From Bryobacterales bacterium (GTDB lineage Bacteria > Acidobacteriota > Terriglobia > Bryobacterales > Bryobacteraceae), in NCBI GenBank assembly GCA_020847315.1, contig JADLCF010000166.1, positions 1-48,180 of the forward strand: 48,180 nt of DNA, in the 5' to 3' direction. This document shows positions 1-9,157 of this stretch, one piece after another. Numbering within the stretch: the stretch's first letter is position 1; the number at the start of each line of letters is the position of its first letter. Position numbers and translations under genes: made by a program. The notes under the pieces are model-generated. The model did no database searches. It saw nothing but the letters and a program-made list of their open reading frames with translations, and was not told the origin of the DNA.

Positions 1-2644
1 CCGGGGGGTTCACCCCGGTGCGCGTCACGTAATTGAATTCGCTTTCGCGCTGGTTGATGGAGTAACGCTGTTCCAGGTCGCGCCCGCGGTCGCCAATGTA
101 GCTCAAGCGAATCGCGCTGTCCTGGAGAAATTGCTGTTCGAAGGTGACGTGGATCTTCTGAGCGCGGCCATCCTTCCAATTGCGCCCATCCATCAGCAAT
201 CCGGATTGGGCATTGGGCGGAAGCGGCACGATGCCGTTGGTATCCACCTGGACTCGTCCCACGAAGTCGTTCTGCGAAGGATTGGTGCGAACACCGTAAG
301 TATCCGTTCCGTCCTGCGCCGCCACCTGATTCTCATAGCGTAGGTTCAGAGGAGGCGTGAGACGCATCGACTGCAGAATCTGTGAAAGCGGCATCGTCCA
401 GAAGTATTCGCCGTAGCTCGCGCGCAGCACGCTGCGGTCGGTGAGCTTGTAGGCGAAGCCGATTCGCGGCCCGAAGTTGTTGTTGTCGGCCCGTACGAGG
501 TTGGATGGAAGTCCAACCGCATCCGCCGTCGTCCACGTCAGGCCACGCTGAGCCCAGGACGCGAGTTGCGATGGCGGGATCCCGGGCAGGTCTTCCATCT
601 TGTGATTGCCAGGCGTAACCACCTGGAAAAGGCTACCGATCGTATTCGGATCCACTTGAACGAAGCGGTTCTGCTTTTCGGTGTACGGTGACCAGCGGTC
701 CCAACGCACGCCAAGATCAAGTGTGAGCCGGTTGCTCACCTTCCAGGTGTCCTGGAGATAGAGGCCGCTCTCAAACTGGCGGAAATAGAAATATCCGCGA
801 TTGTTCTGGTTTGAAAGGTAGGTAGGAAGCCCGAGCGCCATCGACGCCATGCCGTCGCCGGTGAACGGCACGGCTTGATCGCCGGCGGGATCGTAAAGAG
901 CGGTCCAGGCAGATTCAAAACCATTGGAGCCTTGCGCCTGCTGGAGTTCGCGGACGTTGTTCTGCTCATATCGCAGTTTGCCGCCCATCTTGAAGGTGTG
1001 CTGTCCGGTAACCCAGGTGAGGTTATCTTCAACAACATACCCGGTCAGGTTCTGGTCACTGCGATTGTCGTTATCCCATCCGAAATAGTCCGTGTAGAGC
1101 GTGGGCCATCCCAGCGCTCCGAAGGGGTTCGGCAGGCCCAGATCGTTGGCCCAGGCCTTGTTGTCAGCCAAGGTTCCCTGGCTGTTAGTGGTGCGCTGCA
1201 AGCCGGCGGTGAATTCGTTCAGCAAGGTGGGCGTGAAGATATGCGTCTCCTGCAATGACACGGAATACAGGCGCACGTCCTGCCGGCGGCTGCCGTAAGC
1301 GTCTGCCATTCCGAGAGGCGGCGCGCCGTAGCGTCCACCACTCGTCGAGGAAGACCGGTTGGAGATCGTGTACCGGCCCATCAGCGAATCGCTGTCGGAA
1401 AAGCGATGATCGCCACGGCCCGTAAACTTGTAGACATCGTTGATGTTCGGATACACCGCCTCGAAGTTGTCGCCCACGAACGGGTTGATGTTGTTGGTGG
1501 GGAGCGGCGTGATGCTGCGCATCTTCTGGTAGAAGGGCGAGATGCGCCCCACAGGAATCTGATTGTTGGTGAACTGCTGGCGAACGCCGGATGCGTTGGT
1601 GGTCAGCGGATCATAAACATTGGTCTTGCGGCCCTGCGCATCGAGCAGATTATCGAAGTTCCCCGCCCACATATCGGCGGTGGGAACCGCTTGGCGGTAG
1701 AAGGATTCTTCGCGCTGCTTCAAACCCTCAAAAGCGGCAAACCAGAACGTACGGTTGCGGCCATCGTAGAACTTCGGCAGAAACACCGGCCCTCCCGCCG
1801 AGAGGCCGTATTCGTTGCGGATCAACTTCGGCGCGGTATTGCCATCCTGGCGTTGACGCGCGCGCAACCCGCCGCCATTATTGCGGTGCGTCATGAATAG
1901 ACTGCCGTGCATTTCGTTCGTGCCGCTCTTGGTAACCAACGAAACGGTTGCCGGGCGCGAGTATTGCGCTTGCGAGCCCGCGGTCTCGATGCGGAACTCG
2001 TTCACGCTATCCAAACCGGGTTGAACCCGGCTCATTCCACCGCCGAAGCGGTCGACAATTGAGACGCCATCGAGCAACATTTCCGCGGAGCCCACCTTCA
2101 TCCCGTTTACGCGGGGGTTCGCTCCGCCTTCCACGCCCGGCGTGAGGGTGAAGAGGCTCGTGATATCGCGCCCGTTCAGTGGGAGTTGCCGGATGCGTTG
2201 CGCATCTTTCACGTCTCCCACTTCGGCGCTTTCGCTGTTGATAATCGGCGCCGCTCCGGTCACTTCCACCACGGTGTCAACGGAGCCCAGCTCCAGCGTG
2301 GCGTTCACGACCGCGGTCTGGCCAGTCTGCAGCACCAGCGTCCCGGACCACTGCTTGAATCCCTGGCTTTCAACGGAAACGCGGTAATTGCCCGCCCCCA
2401 GGGTAGAGATTGAATAAATGCCTTCCGCCGAGGTTACGGTTCGGCGGGTAAAGTTTGTTTCCACATTCGTGGCCACCACCGTTGCGCCGGGGATGGCTGC
2501 TTTACTGGCGTCGTAGACAGTGCCACGGATCGTGGCCGTGCCCTGAGACAACGCCAGAAGAGAAAATGCGACCGTGGCGGCAGCGAGACTGCACCACGAG
2601 AAAACGTGTTGAAATTTGAGTAGATGCACTCGGAAAACCTCCAT
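1..2644 (-). CDS. TonB-dependent receptor, Oar-like, C-terminus cut by window edge
   Basis: Outer-membrane beta-barrel transporter of the large acidobacterial TonB-dependent family; the substrate cannot be told from sequence. The frame is open from the ATG at 2644 to the left edge, so about 881 residues are present and the C-terminal barrel and stop are missing. Residues 1-35 form a signal peptide. A carboxypeptidase-regulatory-like beta-sandwich follows (TIRGTVYDASKAAIPGATV). The plug region then contains a typical VSLVTKSGTNEMHGS stretch. Beyond it are barrel segments rich in Asn, Tyr and Trp, including FGPRIGFAYKLTDRSVLRASYGE. Known members of this family resemble myxobacterial Oar and are abundant in Bryobacterales. 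It stands alone with its own long upstream region and is divergent from the gene at 3151. Confidence 0.93.
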   Translation of the reverse strand, partial: MEVFRVHLLKFQHVFSWCSLAAATVAFSLLALSQGTATIRGTVYDASKAAIPGATVVATNVETNFTRRTVTSAEGIYSISTLGAGNYRVSVESQGFKQWSGTLVLQTGQTAVVNATLELGSVDTVVEVTGAAPIINSESAEVGDVKDAQRIRQLPLNGRDITSLFTLTPGVEGGANPRVNGMKVGSAEMLLDGVSIVDRFGGGMSRVQPGLDSVNEFRIETAGSQAQYSRPATVSLVTKSGTNEMHGSLFMTHRNNGGGLRARQRQDGNTAPKLIRNEYGLSAGGPVFLPKFYDGRNRTFWFAAFEGLKQREESFYRQAVPTADMWAGNFDNLLDAQGRKTNVYDPLTTNASGVRQQFTNNQIPVGRISPFYQKMRSITPLPTNNINPFVGDNFEAVYPNINDVYKFTGRGDHRFSDSDSLMGRYTISNRSSSTSGGRYGAPPLGMADAYGSRRQDVRLYSVSLQETHIFTPTLLNEFTAGLQRTTNSQGTLADNKAWANDLGLPNPFGALGWPTLYTDYFGWDNDNRSDQNLTGYVVEDNLTWVTGQHTFKMGGKLRYEQNNVRELQQAQGSNGFESAWTALYDPAGDQAVPFTGDGMASMALGLPTYLSNQNNRGYFYFRQFESGLYLQDTWKVSNRLTLDLGVRWDRWSPYTEKQNRFVQVDPNTIGSLFQVVTPGNHKMEDLPGIPPSQLASWAQRGLTWTTADAVGLPSNLVRADNNNFGPRIGFAYKLTDRSVLRASYGEYFWTMPLSQILQSMRLTPPLNLRYENQVAAQDGTDTYGVRTNPSQNDFVGRVQVDTNGIVPLPPNAQSGLLMDGRNWKDGRAQKIHVTFEQQFLQDSAIRLSYIGDRGRDLEQRYSINQRESEFNYVTRTGVNPP

Positions 2645-2740
2645 CAAAATGGACCCCAACAGACTCGCTCCGCGGCCACCCTCCCGTCAATTCGCCGGTG
2701 GCTCTGAATGGACGAGTCCGTGCTTAGTTTAGGTAATCCG

Positions 2741-2770
2741 GTTATGGAAAGTCAAGCAGTTTCTTGTCAA
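2741..2770 (-). promoter_or_regulatory. Candidate sigma70-type promoter of the TonB receptor
   Basis: On the minus strand a perfect -35 hexamer TTGACA (2770-2765) is followed after 18 bases by CATAAC (2746-2741), which matches four of six -10 positions. It lies about 100 bases upstream of the receptor start in the AT-rich part of the gap. A second TTGACT slightly downstream could be an alternative -35. Start-site mapping is absent, so this is prediction only. Confidence 0.4.
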
Positions 2771-2796
2771 TAACAAGCAACATCAGTATAGATTTG

Positions 2797-2866
2797 CCGT
2801 TTTCCACGAGTTAGAAATATGATATGTAACACGTCTCCCAGCTAAAAACAGGAGCGTGGAAAACGG
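2797..2866. repeat. 12-bp perfect inverted repeat with 46-bp spacer
   Basis: CCGTTTTCCACG at 2797-2808 is repeated as its exact reverse complement CGTGGAAAACGG at 2855-2866. The arms flank an AT-rich 46-base spacer just upstream of the candidate receptor promoter. The spacing is too long for a simple terminator hairpin. It would suit a pair of operator half-sites bound by a looping or multimeric regulator. Confidence 0.5.
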
Positions 2867-3150
2867 AATCTCTGTCCGGCGCGATGGTTGGAGTAATTCT
2901 TCCAGACGGGCAGCGGACGGTTGAACTTCGGCTTCCGTACGTCTCACAAGAAACGGACGGAACCCGAACGTCGCTAACCGGTTTGTGCGGCGTGGAGCTT
3001 GGCAGCCCTTGAGTTACAACACTTCCCGGGTTGGCCGCAGAATCGTCTATGTGCACCGTCAGAACGCGCGAACTCGTGATTGAACACGGGGCATGCCCCT
3101 TGCACGAGGCTCGATCAATCAAGAATTATCGGAAAGGCAGGGCCTAACCC

Positions 3151-5076
3151 ATGTTCCTCTCTCGTACCCTTCCCAGCCTGGCGCTACTCACCTCCGTGGC
3201 TTTTGCACAGATTTCCGGCATAGAGGTAACGACCCGCGCGCAGCCCAATTGCTGGCGTGTCGACGCCCTCGTAAAGGACGTCATCCGAGGCGCCGCCACC
3301 GATCGCGAGAAGGCCCTCGCCCTCTATCGATTCGGCATGGAGCACATCCTCCATTTCAACGGCCCCGTCGAGCAAGGCGATCTCTATGTCACTGACCCTA
3401 CAAAGATCATTGGCGTTTACGGTTACGCGCTTTGCGGCAACAACAGCGGCGCAATGAATGCGCTCTACGAAGCCGCGGGCTTGAAGGCTCGCGTGCGATG
3501 GCTGAAGTACCACGAAGTCCCGGAAGTCTGGTTCGAGAATCGCTGGAACTATCTCGATTCCGACATGTTCGGCTTTGTGTATCTCGACGACGGGAAAACG
3601 ATTGCGGGCGTCGACGATCTGATCCGGGACGCAGATCTGTTCGTCCGGCAAAAGAATCCGCCGAAACCCTACTTTCCGTTTGACCAGAAGGCCGACATGG
3701 CGAGCGTGTTCCGCAATGCCTTCAACCGCAAGAACTACCACGCCCACCCGGACACCCATCTCATGCGGCTCGGGCTTCGCACGGGAGAATCCGTGCGGAT
3801 GTTCTACCGGCCCCAAGACCGTTTCTATCTGCGGGAGGGACTTCCCCATGACCTCGGCGTCACGTATCGCGACTATTGGACGCTGGGGCCCGTCCGCAAG
3901 GACTCCCTTGCGTTGACGGACGAATCTCCCGCCGCGTACGGCAATGCGCGCTTCGACTATCGCCCGCAGCTTGGATCCGCGACGTTTCGCGCCGAGAATC
4001 CGGAGATTCGGGACGTCATCCCGTGCGAAGGCAAGCGGGCCGCGGCGCTCTGCGCGGCGCCGGGCGTCACCGCTTCCATGACGATTGCAGTGGATACCCC
4101 ATTCCTGATCGCGGGTTTGCAGAACGATCTCTCCAGCCTCGACGATGGCTCCGAGGGGGCCGTCATCTCTGGCCAATCTTGGCGGCTTCGCGAGGAAGAC
4201 AGCAACGTAATCTACGTCAGCGTGGATCAGGGCAACACATGGCGGGAGGTATGGCGAAACCGGCTGATCGGCGCGATTCCCTTCCGCGTGGATGTAACGC
4301 CGCTTGTGGAAGGCTATTCGGGCTACAAAGTAAAGTTCGAATGGACCGATTTCGCCAGGGAAGATCGAAGCGGTATCTCCGATCTCGCCTTCGAGACCTG
4401 GACGGAACTCTCCCCTATGGCGCTGCCGCGGCTGGTTGCGGGCGAGAATCAGTTCCACGTCGCCGCGAGCGGAGAAGCAGCCCAAATGCTCAATAGCGCG
4501 TGGCACCGGAAACTGAGCCTACCGGGCGAGACCCGCGAGAACCTGGACCTCTATCCGGAAGCACCGTATCTGCGGCCTCGGAGCGCTTCGCGGCCGGGAG
4601 TGCTGGAGTTTGGGCTGCCGCTCTCTTCCGCCGCGAAGGAAGTTCGCGTGAGCGTGCTGGCGCGATCCCTCAACGGCGCGAGCCCGCAGGATACGCGCGT
4701 GGCGCTTTCCCTCTCGGACGATGGCGGCCTCACATGGAAGCAGCTCGAAACGTTCCGGCCGAACCCGGAGCATGAGGATCCTCGTATGTGGTTCAACCAT
4801 GTGGTCACCCGAACGTCCTCCATCACGGCGCGGACCCGGCTTCGCGTGGAGGTGGAGCAGGGCGGGTTGGAACAGATTGCAACCTCCGTACTCTCGACGC
4901 CATCGGCCGCATCCGGCGATTCCCTCCGCATCACCCACGTTTGGCTCGAAGGGAACACGGAAAGAACGTCGACCAATGACGTTAGACTTGTTCAGGGCAA
5001 AGGAGACTACCGGGTGGAGACAGGGACTGGCCGAGTTCGTAACCGGGAATTGCGCATCGAGGCGGTGGCGCGATGA
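3151..5076 (+). CDS. Secreted transglutaminase-like protein
   Basis: A 641-residue protein of unknown exact role. A signal peptide covers residues 1-20 (cleavage near AFAQ). Residues about 50-150 look like a transglutaminase/papain-fold core. Cys95 lies in YGYALCGNNSG, His121 in KYHEVPEVW and Asp136 in NYLDSD, a plausible Cys-His-Asp triad. The remaining about 450 residues look like beta-rich repeats (segments such as VSVDQGNTWREVW and LSDDGGLTWKQLE resemble sialidase/BNR-type Asp-box loops). Its 3' end overlaps the following esterase by ATGA, so the two are co-translated. A second protein at 14336-16054 has the same Cys-His-Asp layout, with an identical His-to-Asp distance of 15. Peptidase, cross-linking or inactive binding roles are all possible. 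Confidence 0.75.
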   Translation: MFLSRTLPSLALLTSVAFAQISGIEVTTRAQPNCWRVDALVKDVIRGAATDREKALALYRFGMEHILHFNGPVEQGDLYVTDPTKIIGVYGYALCGNNSGAMNALYEAAGLKARVRWLKYHEVPEVWFENRWNYLDSDMFGFVYLDDGKTIAGVDDLIRDADLFVRQKNPPKPYFPFDQKADMASVFRNAFNRKNYHAHPDTHLMRLGLRTGESVRMFYRPQDRFYLREGLPHDLGVTYRDYWTLGPVRKDSLALTDESPAAYGNARFDYRPQLGSATFRAENPEIRDVIPCEGKRAAALCAAPGVTASMTIAVDTPFLIAGLQNDLSSLDDGSEGAVISGQSWRLREEDSNVIYVSVDQGNTWREVWRNRLIGAIPFRVDVTPLVEGYSGYKVKFEWTDFAREDRSGISDLAFETWTELSPMALPRLVAGENQFHVAASGEAAQMLNSAWHRKLSLPGETRENLDLYPEAPYLRPRSASRPGVLEFGLPLSSAAKEVRVSVLARSLNGASPQDTRVALSLSDDGGLTWKQLETFRPNPEHEDPRMWFNHVVTRTSSITARTRLRVEVEQGGLEQIATSVLSTPSAASGDSLRITHVWLEGNTERTSTNDVRLVQGKGDYRVETGTGRVRNRELRIEAVAR

Positions 5077-7070
5077 GGGGCCTGCTGCTAGCGGCGGCAT
5101 GCATCGCCTGGGCCGTTGCCTTCGCCGGAGCACAGTCGCGGCCATTTGAAGATCACGTTCACCCATCCAAGGTCTTTGGCGAGAACCGGAATTACCGGAT
5201 ATTCCTTCCTCCGGGATATGCAACTTCGGCCTCGCGATACCCGGTGATCTACTATTTTCACGGCCACAGCGATCGCTACACCCTGGAGAAGTACGACGAC
5301 GGCAAAGATACGGTGCCGAAGATCGCACGATTCGTAGCGGCGAATGACGTGATCGTAGTGAGCGTGGATGGGTACGTCGCGCGCGATTACACCGGCTTTT
5401 ATGGGGGCGCGCCGTGGGATGTGGGCATCAAAGGCGGTGACTTCGATTTCGGCAAGTACTTCCACGAACTGGTTGCGCATATCGATTCCACCTACCGCAC
5501 GCTCACCGACCGGCGTCACCGCGCCACCTCCGGCCTGAGCATGGGAGGATTCATGAGCCTGTGGATCAGCGCCCGTTACCCCGACCTGATCGGCAGCGCG
5601 TCGAGTTTCAACCCGGGGCCCGAATTTTACACCGGCGACAAGGGCTCGCGGATGCTTTGGCGGCCGAAGGATCACGTTGCCAACCACACACACACGATGG
5701 TGCGATTGATTCACGCAAGCGGCGATTACATTGGCCAGTATCATGAGGAAACCCGCGATGCCTATGCGCCGAGCGACGTGGATTTCGAGTATCGCCGCGA
5801 CGAGTATCATCGACACTGGGCGACCTCGATCGGCGAGACCTTCGCATTCCACATGCGCGCCTTCGGCAACTCCGCGCTCGATAACGTCCCCGTGGAATGG
5901 AGCCACGATGACCCTTACCATCAGTTCCGCGTTTGGGGCTATGACGTGGAGGCAAAAGGCCCCGGGAAGGCCATGGTGTCTCTCGAGAATGTCAGCCAAT
6001 GCAGCATGCGGGTGAGCACCAGACAATGGTCGCCCGATGGCCCGTCCGCGGAGCGGACGATCCAGATTCGAACCGCGCCCCTTTACACCGCGGGAAAACC
6101 GTACCTTCTGCTCGACCGTAGGTTCGACGGCACGGCTACCGGACGCACGGAATTGCTTGCCGATGCGGATGGGCGGCTCAGCTTCGCGGTAGACGGCGCC
6201 GGACATCAGTTGAGTTTTGCCGGACAAGGGTGCGGGGCGGAACCGCCCGTGCTTCTGCCCATTACGAGCAGCGATTTCCTTCGTGCTACGCCAGGGGCGC
6301 CCGTCACCCTGCCCCTGAGGATTTACAACCCAAGGAATGTTGCTCAGCGCGATATCAAGCTGAGGATTGAGAGCGACTACCCCACCGTGGCGCCCAATCA
6401 AACAGAGATCCGGCTAGGAGAGATCCCCGCGGGTGGTGTCGTCGATGTGAGCACCCGAATCCCATTGACCTTCACCGCCGGGCGCGATGGGTATGCCCGC
6501 ATTGGGCTGAAGGCGACAATCGGCTACGACGATTGGCTATCGAGCGCCCGCGACTTTTCCCTCCTGGTGGAACCGGACGACATCCAGGCGCCCGCCGCCT
6601 TTGAGGTGCTGGATGGCCGCACGCATACCTTCGCGGTATTTCGTCAGAAAGGCAACCAGGGAGGCGGAAGCATCCTACAGCGCACCGTTACCGAAGGCTC
6701 CGGCAACGGTAACGGAATTCTCGAGAAAGGAGAAACGGCAACGATCTGGGTGAAACTTCCACAGGGTATTGATCCTTTCGACAAGGAAACGTGGCATCGC
6801 GCAAAAGTGCGGTCCAGCTCCCCATACCTCGTGGAGGCGGCGGACATTCAGGAAGAGAAACAGCGGGAATGGACGGGGGCGCAGTCGCGAACCAGTCTGA
6901 TCAAGTGGAGCGATGAAGCGGCGAGCGGGACGCCGGTCCGATTGGTATTAGATTGTGAATCGCTGAGTTTCCACTACACGCCCGATGTGCGCTATGGCAG
7001 CGAGAAGCTGTATCAGGCGATCCAGCTTCATCGCCACCACTTGAACGTCATCGAATTGCGCGTGCCCTAG
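5073..7070 (+). CDS. Secreted esterase (esterase D/feruloyl-esterase-like fold) with C-terminal beta domains
   Basis: A 665-residue exported alpha/beta hydrolase. The signal peptide is residues 1-21. The PF00756-like esterase domain spans about 25-290: the oxyanion-side motif is YYFHGHSD, the nucleophile elbow is GLSMGG with Ser156, and the likely catalytic His is in DEYHRHW. After about residue 395 a beta-sandwich resembling CARDB or NPCBM-associated modules follows (VTLPLRIYNPRNVAQRDIKL). The enzyme probably cleaves esters on polysaccharide side chains or similar, but the substrate is not readable. Its ATG overlaps the stop of the transglutaminase-like gene. Its own stop overlaps the convergent oxidoreductase stop by three bases. 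Confidence 0.85.
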   Translation: MRGLLLAAACIAWAVAFAGAQSRPFEDHVHPSKVFGENRNYRIFLPPGYATSASRYPVIYYFHGHSDRYTLEKYDDGKDTVPKIARFVAANDVIVVSVDGYVARDYTGFYGGAPWDVGIKGGDFDFGKYFHELVAHIDSTYRTLTDRRHRATSGLSMGGFMSLWISARYPDLIGSASSFNPGPEFYTGDKGSRMLWRPKDHVANHTHTMVRLIHASGDYIGQYHEETRDAYAPSDVDFEYRRDEYHRHWATSIGETFAFHMRAFGNSALDNVPVEWSHDDPYHQFRVWGYDVEAKGPGKAMVSLENVSQCSMRVSTRQWSPDGPSAERTIQIRTAPLYTAGKPYLLLDRRFDGTATGRTELLADADGRLSFAVDGAGHQLSFAGQGCGAEPPVLLPITSSDFLRATPGAPVTLPLRIYNPRNVAQRDIKLRIESDYPTVAPNQTEIRLGEIPAGGVVDVSTRIPLTFTAGRDGYARIGLKATIGYDDWLSSARDFSLLVEPDDIQAPAAFEVLDGRTHTFAVFRQKGNQGGGSILQRTVTEGSGNGNGILEKGETATIWVKLPQGIDPFDKETWHRAKVRSSSPYLVEAADIQEEKQREWTGAQSRTSLIKWSDEAASGTPVRLVLDCESLSFHYTPDVRYGSEKLYQAIQLHRHHLNVIELRVP

Positions 7071-8200
7071 AAATTCACGCCCAGATCAATCCAATCCACC
7101 GAGCCCTGCTTCACCATCGCCATGTGACCCATGATCGCGGTGAGCGCTCCGGTGGCGCCTTCCATGATGCCCGCGGGGTTCGGCGAACCCTTGGTGATGC
7201 AATCGTAGAATGCCGTGATGTGGGCGTGCGTGGGTTCCTTCACCTGTGGAGCCAATTGCGTGGGCTTCCCATCCCCGCCGAGCGGATAAAAATTTGTGGA
7301 ATAGAGAAAATCCACCGCGCCCTTTGTCCCAAACGCGAGCAGATTCTGACTTCCGCCCGGAAACCCTCGCGGTTGAAAGACGTTCTGCGTGAACGACATG
7401 ATGGCGCCCGACGGATACTCGTAACTGAGCGTGCCGGAATCGAAAATCGTGCGACCGACGGGCTCGTTCGGATGCACCAGCATCGCCCCGTAACCGGAAA
7501 CGCGGCTCGGATGTTCGCCAACCACCCAGTTGCAGGCATCCAGGTTGTGAACCGACTGTTCGATGAGATACCCGCCCGATTTATTGACGTCAAAATACCA
7601 ATCGCCCGAAGATCCGTTGTAGGGAAGATCTCCCGTCGCGTGGCGCTGGGCCTTCACCATCACGACCTTTCCCATCACACCCGCACGGATTTTTGCCACC
7701 GCCTCATTCAACTGCTTGTAGGAGCGCAACTGCTGCCCGGCAACGAACACCTTGTTGCTCGCCTGAGCGGCAAGCACTAAATCCTGCACTTGCCTTGGAG
7801 TTACGCCGATTGGCTTCTCGCAATACACATTCTTCCCGGATTGGAGGGCCGCGATCGCCATCTCTGAATGAAGGTTCGGCGGTGTCGCAACGAACACGGC
7901 TTCGATATCCTTGCGATCAATCACCTGGCGCCAGTCCGCGTACGTTTTCGGATTGTCCTTCGCCGCTGCCGTGGCGGCCTTGTCTAGCCGGTCCGGTTTG
8001 ATATCGCAGATCGCCACCACCTTGGTATTGGGTTGCTCAAGCACCCCGTTGAGCAAATGGGAGCCGCGATTCCCGACGCCGATCACAGCCGTCGGGATCC
8101 TGGCGCCGGATCCTCCACTCTGCCCTAGCGCCGATTGGGCCAGCACGGTGTTGGCCGCAACAGCAGATCCCATCAAGAAGGTTCTTCGATTCGAGTTCAT
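7067..8200 (-). CDS. Gfo/Idh/MocA family oxidoreductase, Tat-exported
   Basis: An NAD(P)-dependent sugar oxidoreductase of 377 residues. The N-terminus carries a twin-arginine signal (NRRTFLMGSAVAA), so it should act in the periplasm after folding with its cofactor. The Rossmann motif is AVIGVGNRGSHLL at about 37-49, and the family signature CEKPIG contains the conserved Lys. The C-terminal half has the usual alpha/beta substrate domain (SGGYLIEQSVHNLDACNW). The ATG at 8200 has GGAG about nine bases upstream. It is the last gene of the six-gene minus-strand run, 21 bases after the TIM-barrel gene. With the DUF1080 protein upstream it may introduce or remove a 3-keto group on a glycoside; that role is inferred from context. 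Confidence 0.9.
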   Translation of the reverse strand: MNSNRRTFLMGSAVAANTVLAQSALGQSGGSGARIPTAVIGVGNRGSHLLNGVLEQPNTKVVAICDIKPDRLDKAATAAAKDNPKTYADWRQVIDRKDIEAVFVATPPNLHSEMAIAALQSGKNVYCEKPIGVTPRQVQDLVLAAQASNKVFVAGQQLRSYKQLNEAVAKIRAGVMGKVVMVKAQRHATGDLPYNGSSGDWYFDVNKSGGYLIEQSVHNLDACNWVVGEHPSRVSGYGAMLVHPNEPVGRTIFDSGTLSYEYPSGAIMSFTQNVFQPRGFPGGSQNLLAFGTKGAVDFLYSTNFYPLGGDGKPTQLAPQVKEPTHAHITAFYDCITKGSPNPAGIMEGATGALTAIMGHMAMVKQGSVDWIDLGVNF

Positions 8201-8221
8201 GATTTCATCTCCAATGCAAGA

Positions 8222-9157
8222 TCAAGCTGGGCCCGCCTTTGGCCCTGGTTCCGAGAGGTACCTTTCCAATCCGGCCAGGACACTCTCCAAGTATTCCCTT
8301 GACCGTCGGGCAAGACGGTCCGTTCCTTCCGCGACGGTCGGCCGCGGAACCAATGGTTCAAAAATGTTCTCGCACGCGAGCGGCATAGTGAGGCCAGTCC
8401 GCATCACCGGCAACAGCAGCCGGTAGTGATCGATCTCGCCAAAGCCCGCGCCGCAATCCTGGTCAACCGGAAAATTCCGATGATCCTTGATGGAGAATGC
8501 GCGTACATCCTTCCAACAGGCCTGGATGTCCGGTATAGGATCATGATTCTCGTAATCCAGGACATTGCCGGCGTCATAGCACATCCATACGGCCGGATCT
8601 GCAACGTCGGCGACAATCTTCGAAATATCAACGCCTGTCGCGGTATTGCCGCCATGCTGTTTGATCACTAGACGCACGCCGGAACCTTTGGCATGCATGG
8701 CAGCGGTCTTGAGGTTGCGGATGATGTCCGGATATCCTCCACGCGTCGTCTTTCCGAATACGATGATGTTCTGGATACCGGCGGCCTGAGCCTGGTCAAT
8801 GCGTTTGCGGTACGCTTCTGCCGCGCCGGGCTCCTCGAAATTCACGGTCGAAAACATCATCACGGGCTCAAGCCCCATGTTGCGGCAGCGCGCGCCCAAG
8901 GCTCTCGCCACGGAGGGTGCCGCATCCAGATCCATCGCGGGGCGCTGCTTGCCGTCGCTTTCTCTATGGTTTACTCCCCACGCAACGAACCTGTAGCCCG
9001 CGTTCCCGATGCCGGTGAGCGCCCGCTCCAAAGGAAATGGGGAATAGGGCAGTGTCATGCACGCAATCTGAAAGCGCGTCGGCGATCCGCCGTTTGTCTG
9101 GCTGGCTGCCGCAGCGGATGCCAGCGCGGACGCTAAGAGAAACTCCCGTCGCTCCAT
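8222..9157 (-). CDS. TIM-barrel sugar isomerase/epimerase-like protein, Tat signal
   Basis: A 311-residue protein of the xylose isomerase-like/AP endonuclease 2 fold. The start at 9157 (MERREFLLASALASAAAASQ) gives a twin-arginine signal. It also overlaps the upstream stop as TGATG, so translation is coupled; an in-frame start 63 bases earlier would spoil the signal. The barrel shows the usual metal-site acids and histidines: IKQHGGNTATG, MCYDAGNVLDYE and FSIKDHRNFP. Family members isomerise sugars or cleave 3-keto-glycosides. Placed between a DUF1080 and a Gfo/Idh/MocA gene, it probably acts on the same sugar intermediate. Confidence 0.87.
   Translation of the reverse strand: MERREFLLASALASAAAASQTNGGSPTRFQIACMTLPYSPFPLERALTGIGNAGYRFVAWGVNHRESDGKQRPAMDLDAAPSVARALGARCRNMGLEPVMMFSTVNFEEPGAAEAYRKRIDQAQAAGIQNIIVFGKTTRGGYPDIIRNLKTAAMHAKGSGVRLVIKQHGGNTATGVDISKIVADVADPAVWMCYDAGNVLDYENHDPIPDIQACWKDVRAFSIKDHRNFPVDQDCGAGFGEIDHYRLLLPVMRTGLTMPLACENIFEPLVPRPTVAEGTDRLARRSREYLESVLAGLERYLSEPGPKAGPA

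Larger units (their letters stand above)
2645..3150. other. Intergenic region between divergent genes
   Basis: About 500 bases without a convincing gene. The left half (about 2720-2850) is clearly more AT-rich than its surroundings. It holds a candidate promoter for the TonB receptor and one long-spaced 12-bp inverted repeat. The right half returns to coding-like GC content but shows no recognisable protein on either strand. A 103-residue open frame on the minus strand (2811-3122) has no family resemblance and no ribosome binding site. Confidence 0.6.

Noticed and set aside
2811-3122. 103-residue minus-strand frame in the large intergenic gap
   Set aside because: No ribosome binding site, no family resemblance, low-complexity Ser/Pro/Thr composition, and it covers the AT-rich regulatory section.
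3184-4506. 440-residue minus-strand frame opposite the transglutaminase-like gene
   Set aside because: The plus strand carries a signal peptide, triad motifs and coupling to the next gene; the antisense frame has no recognisable domain.
5088-6401. 437-residue minus-strand frame opposite the esterase gene
   Set aside because: Antisense mirror of a clear esterase with GLSMGG; no start signal or motifs.
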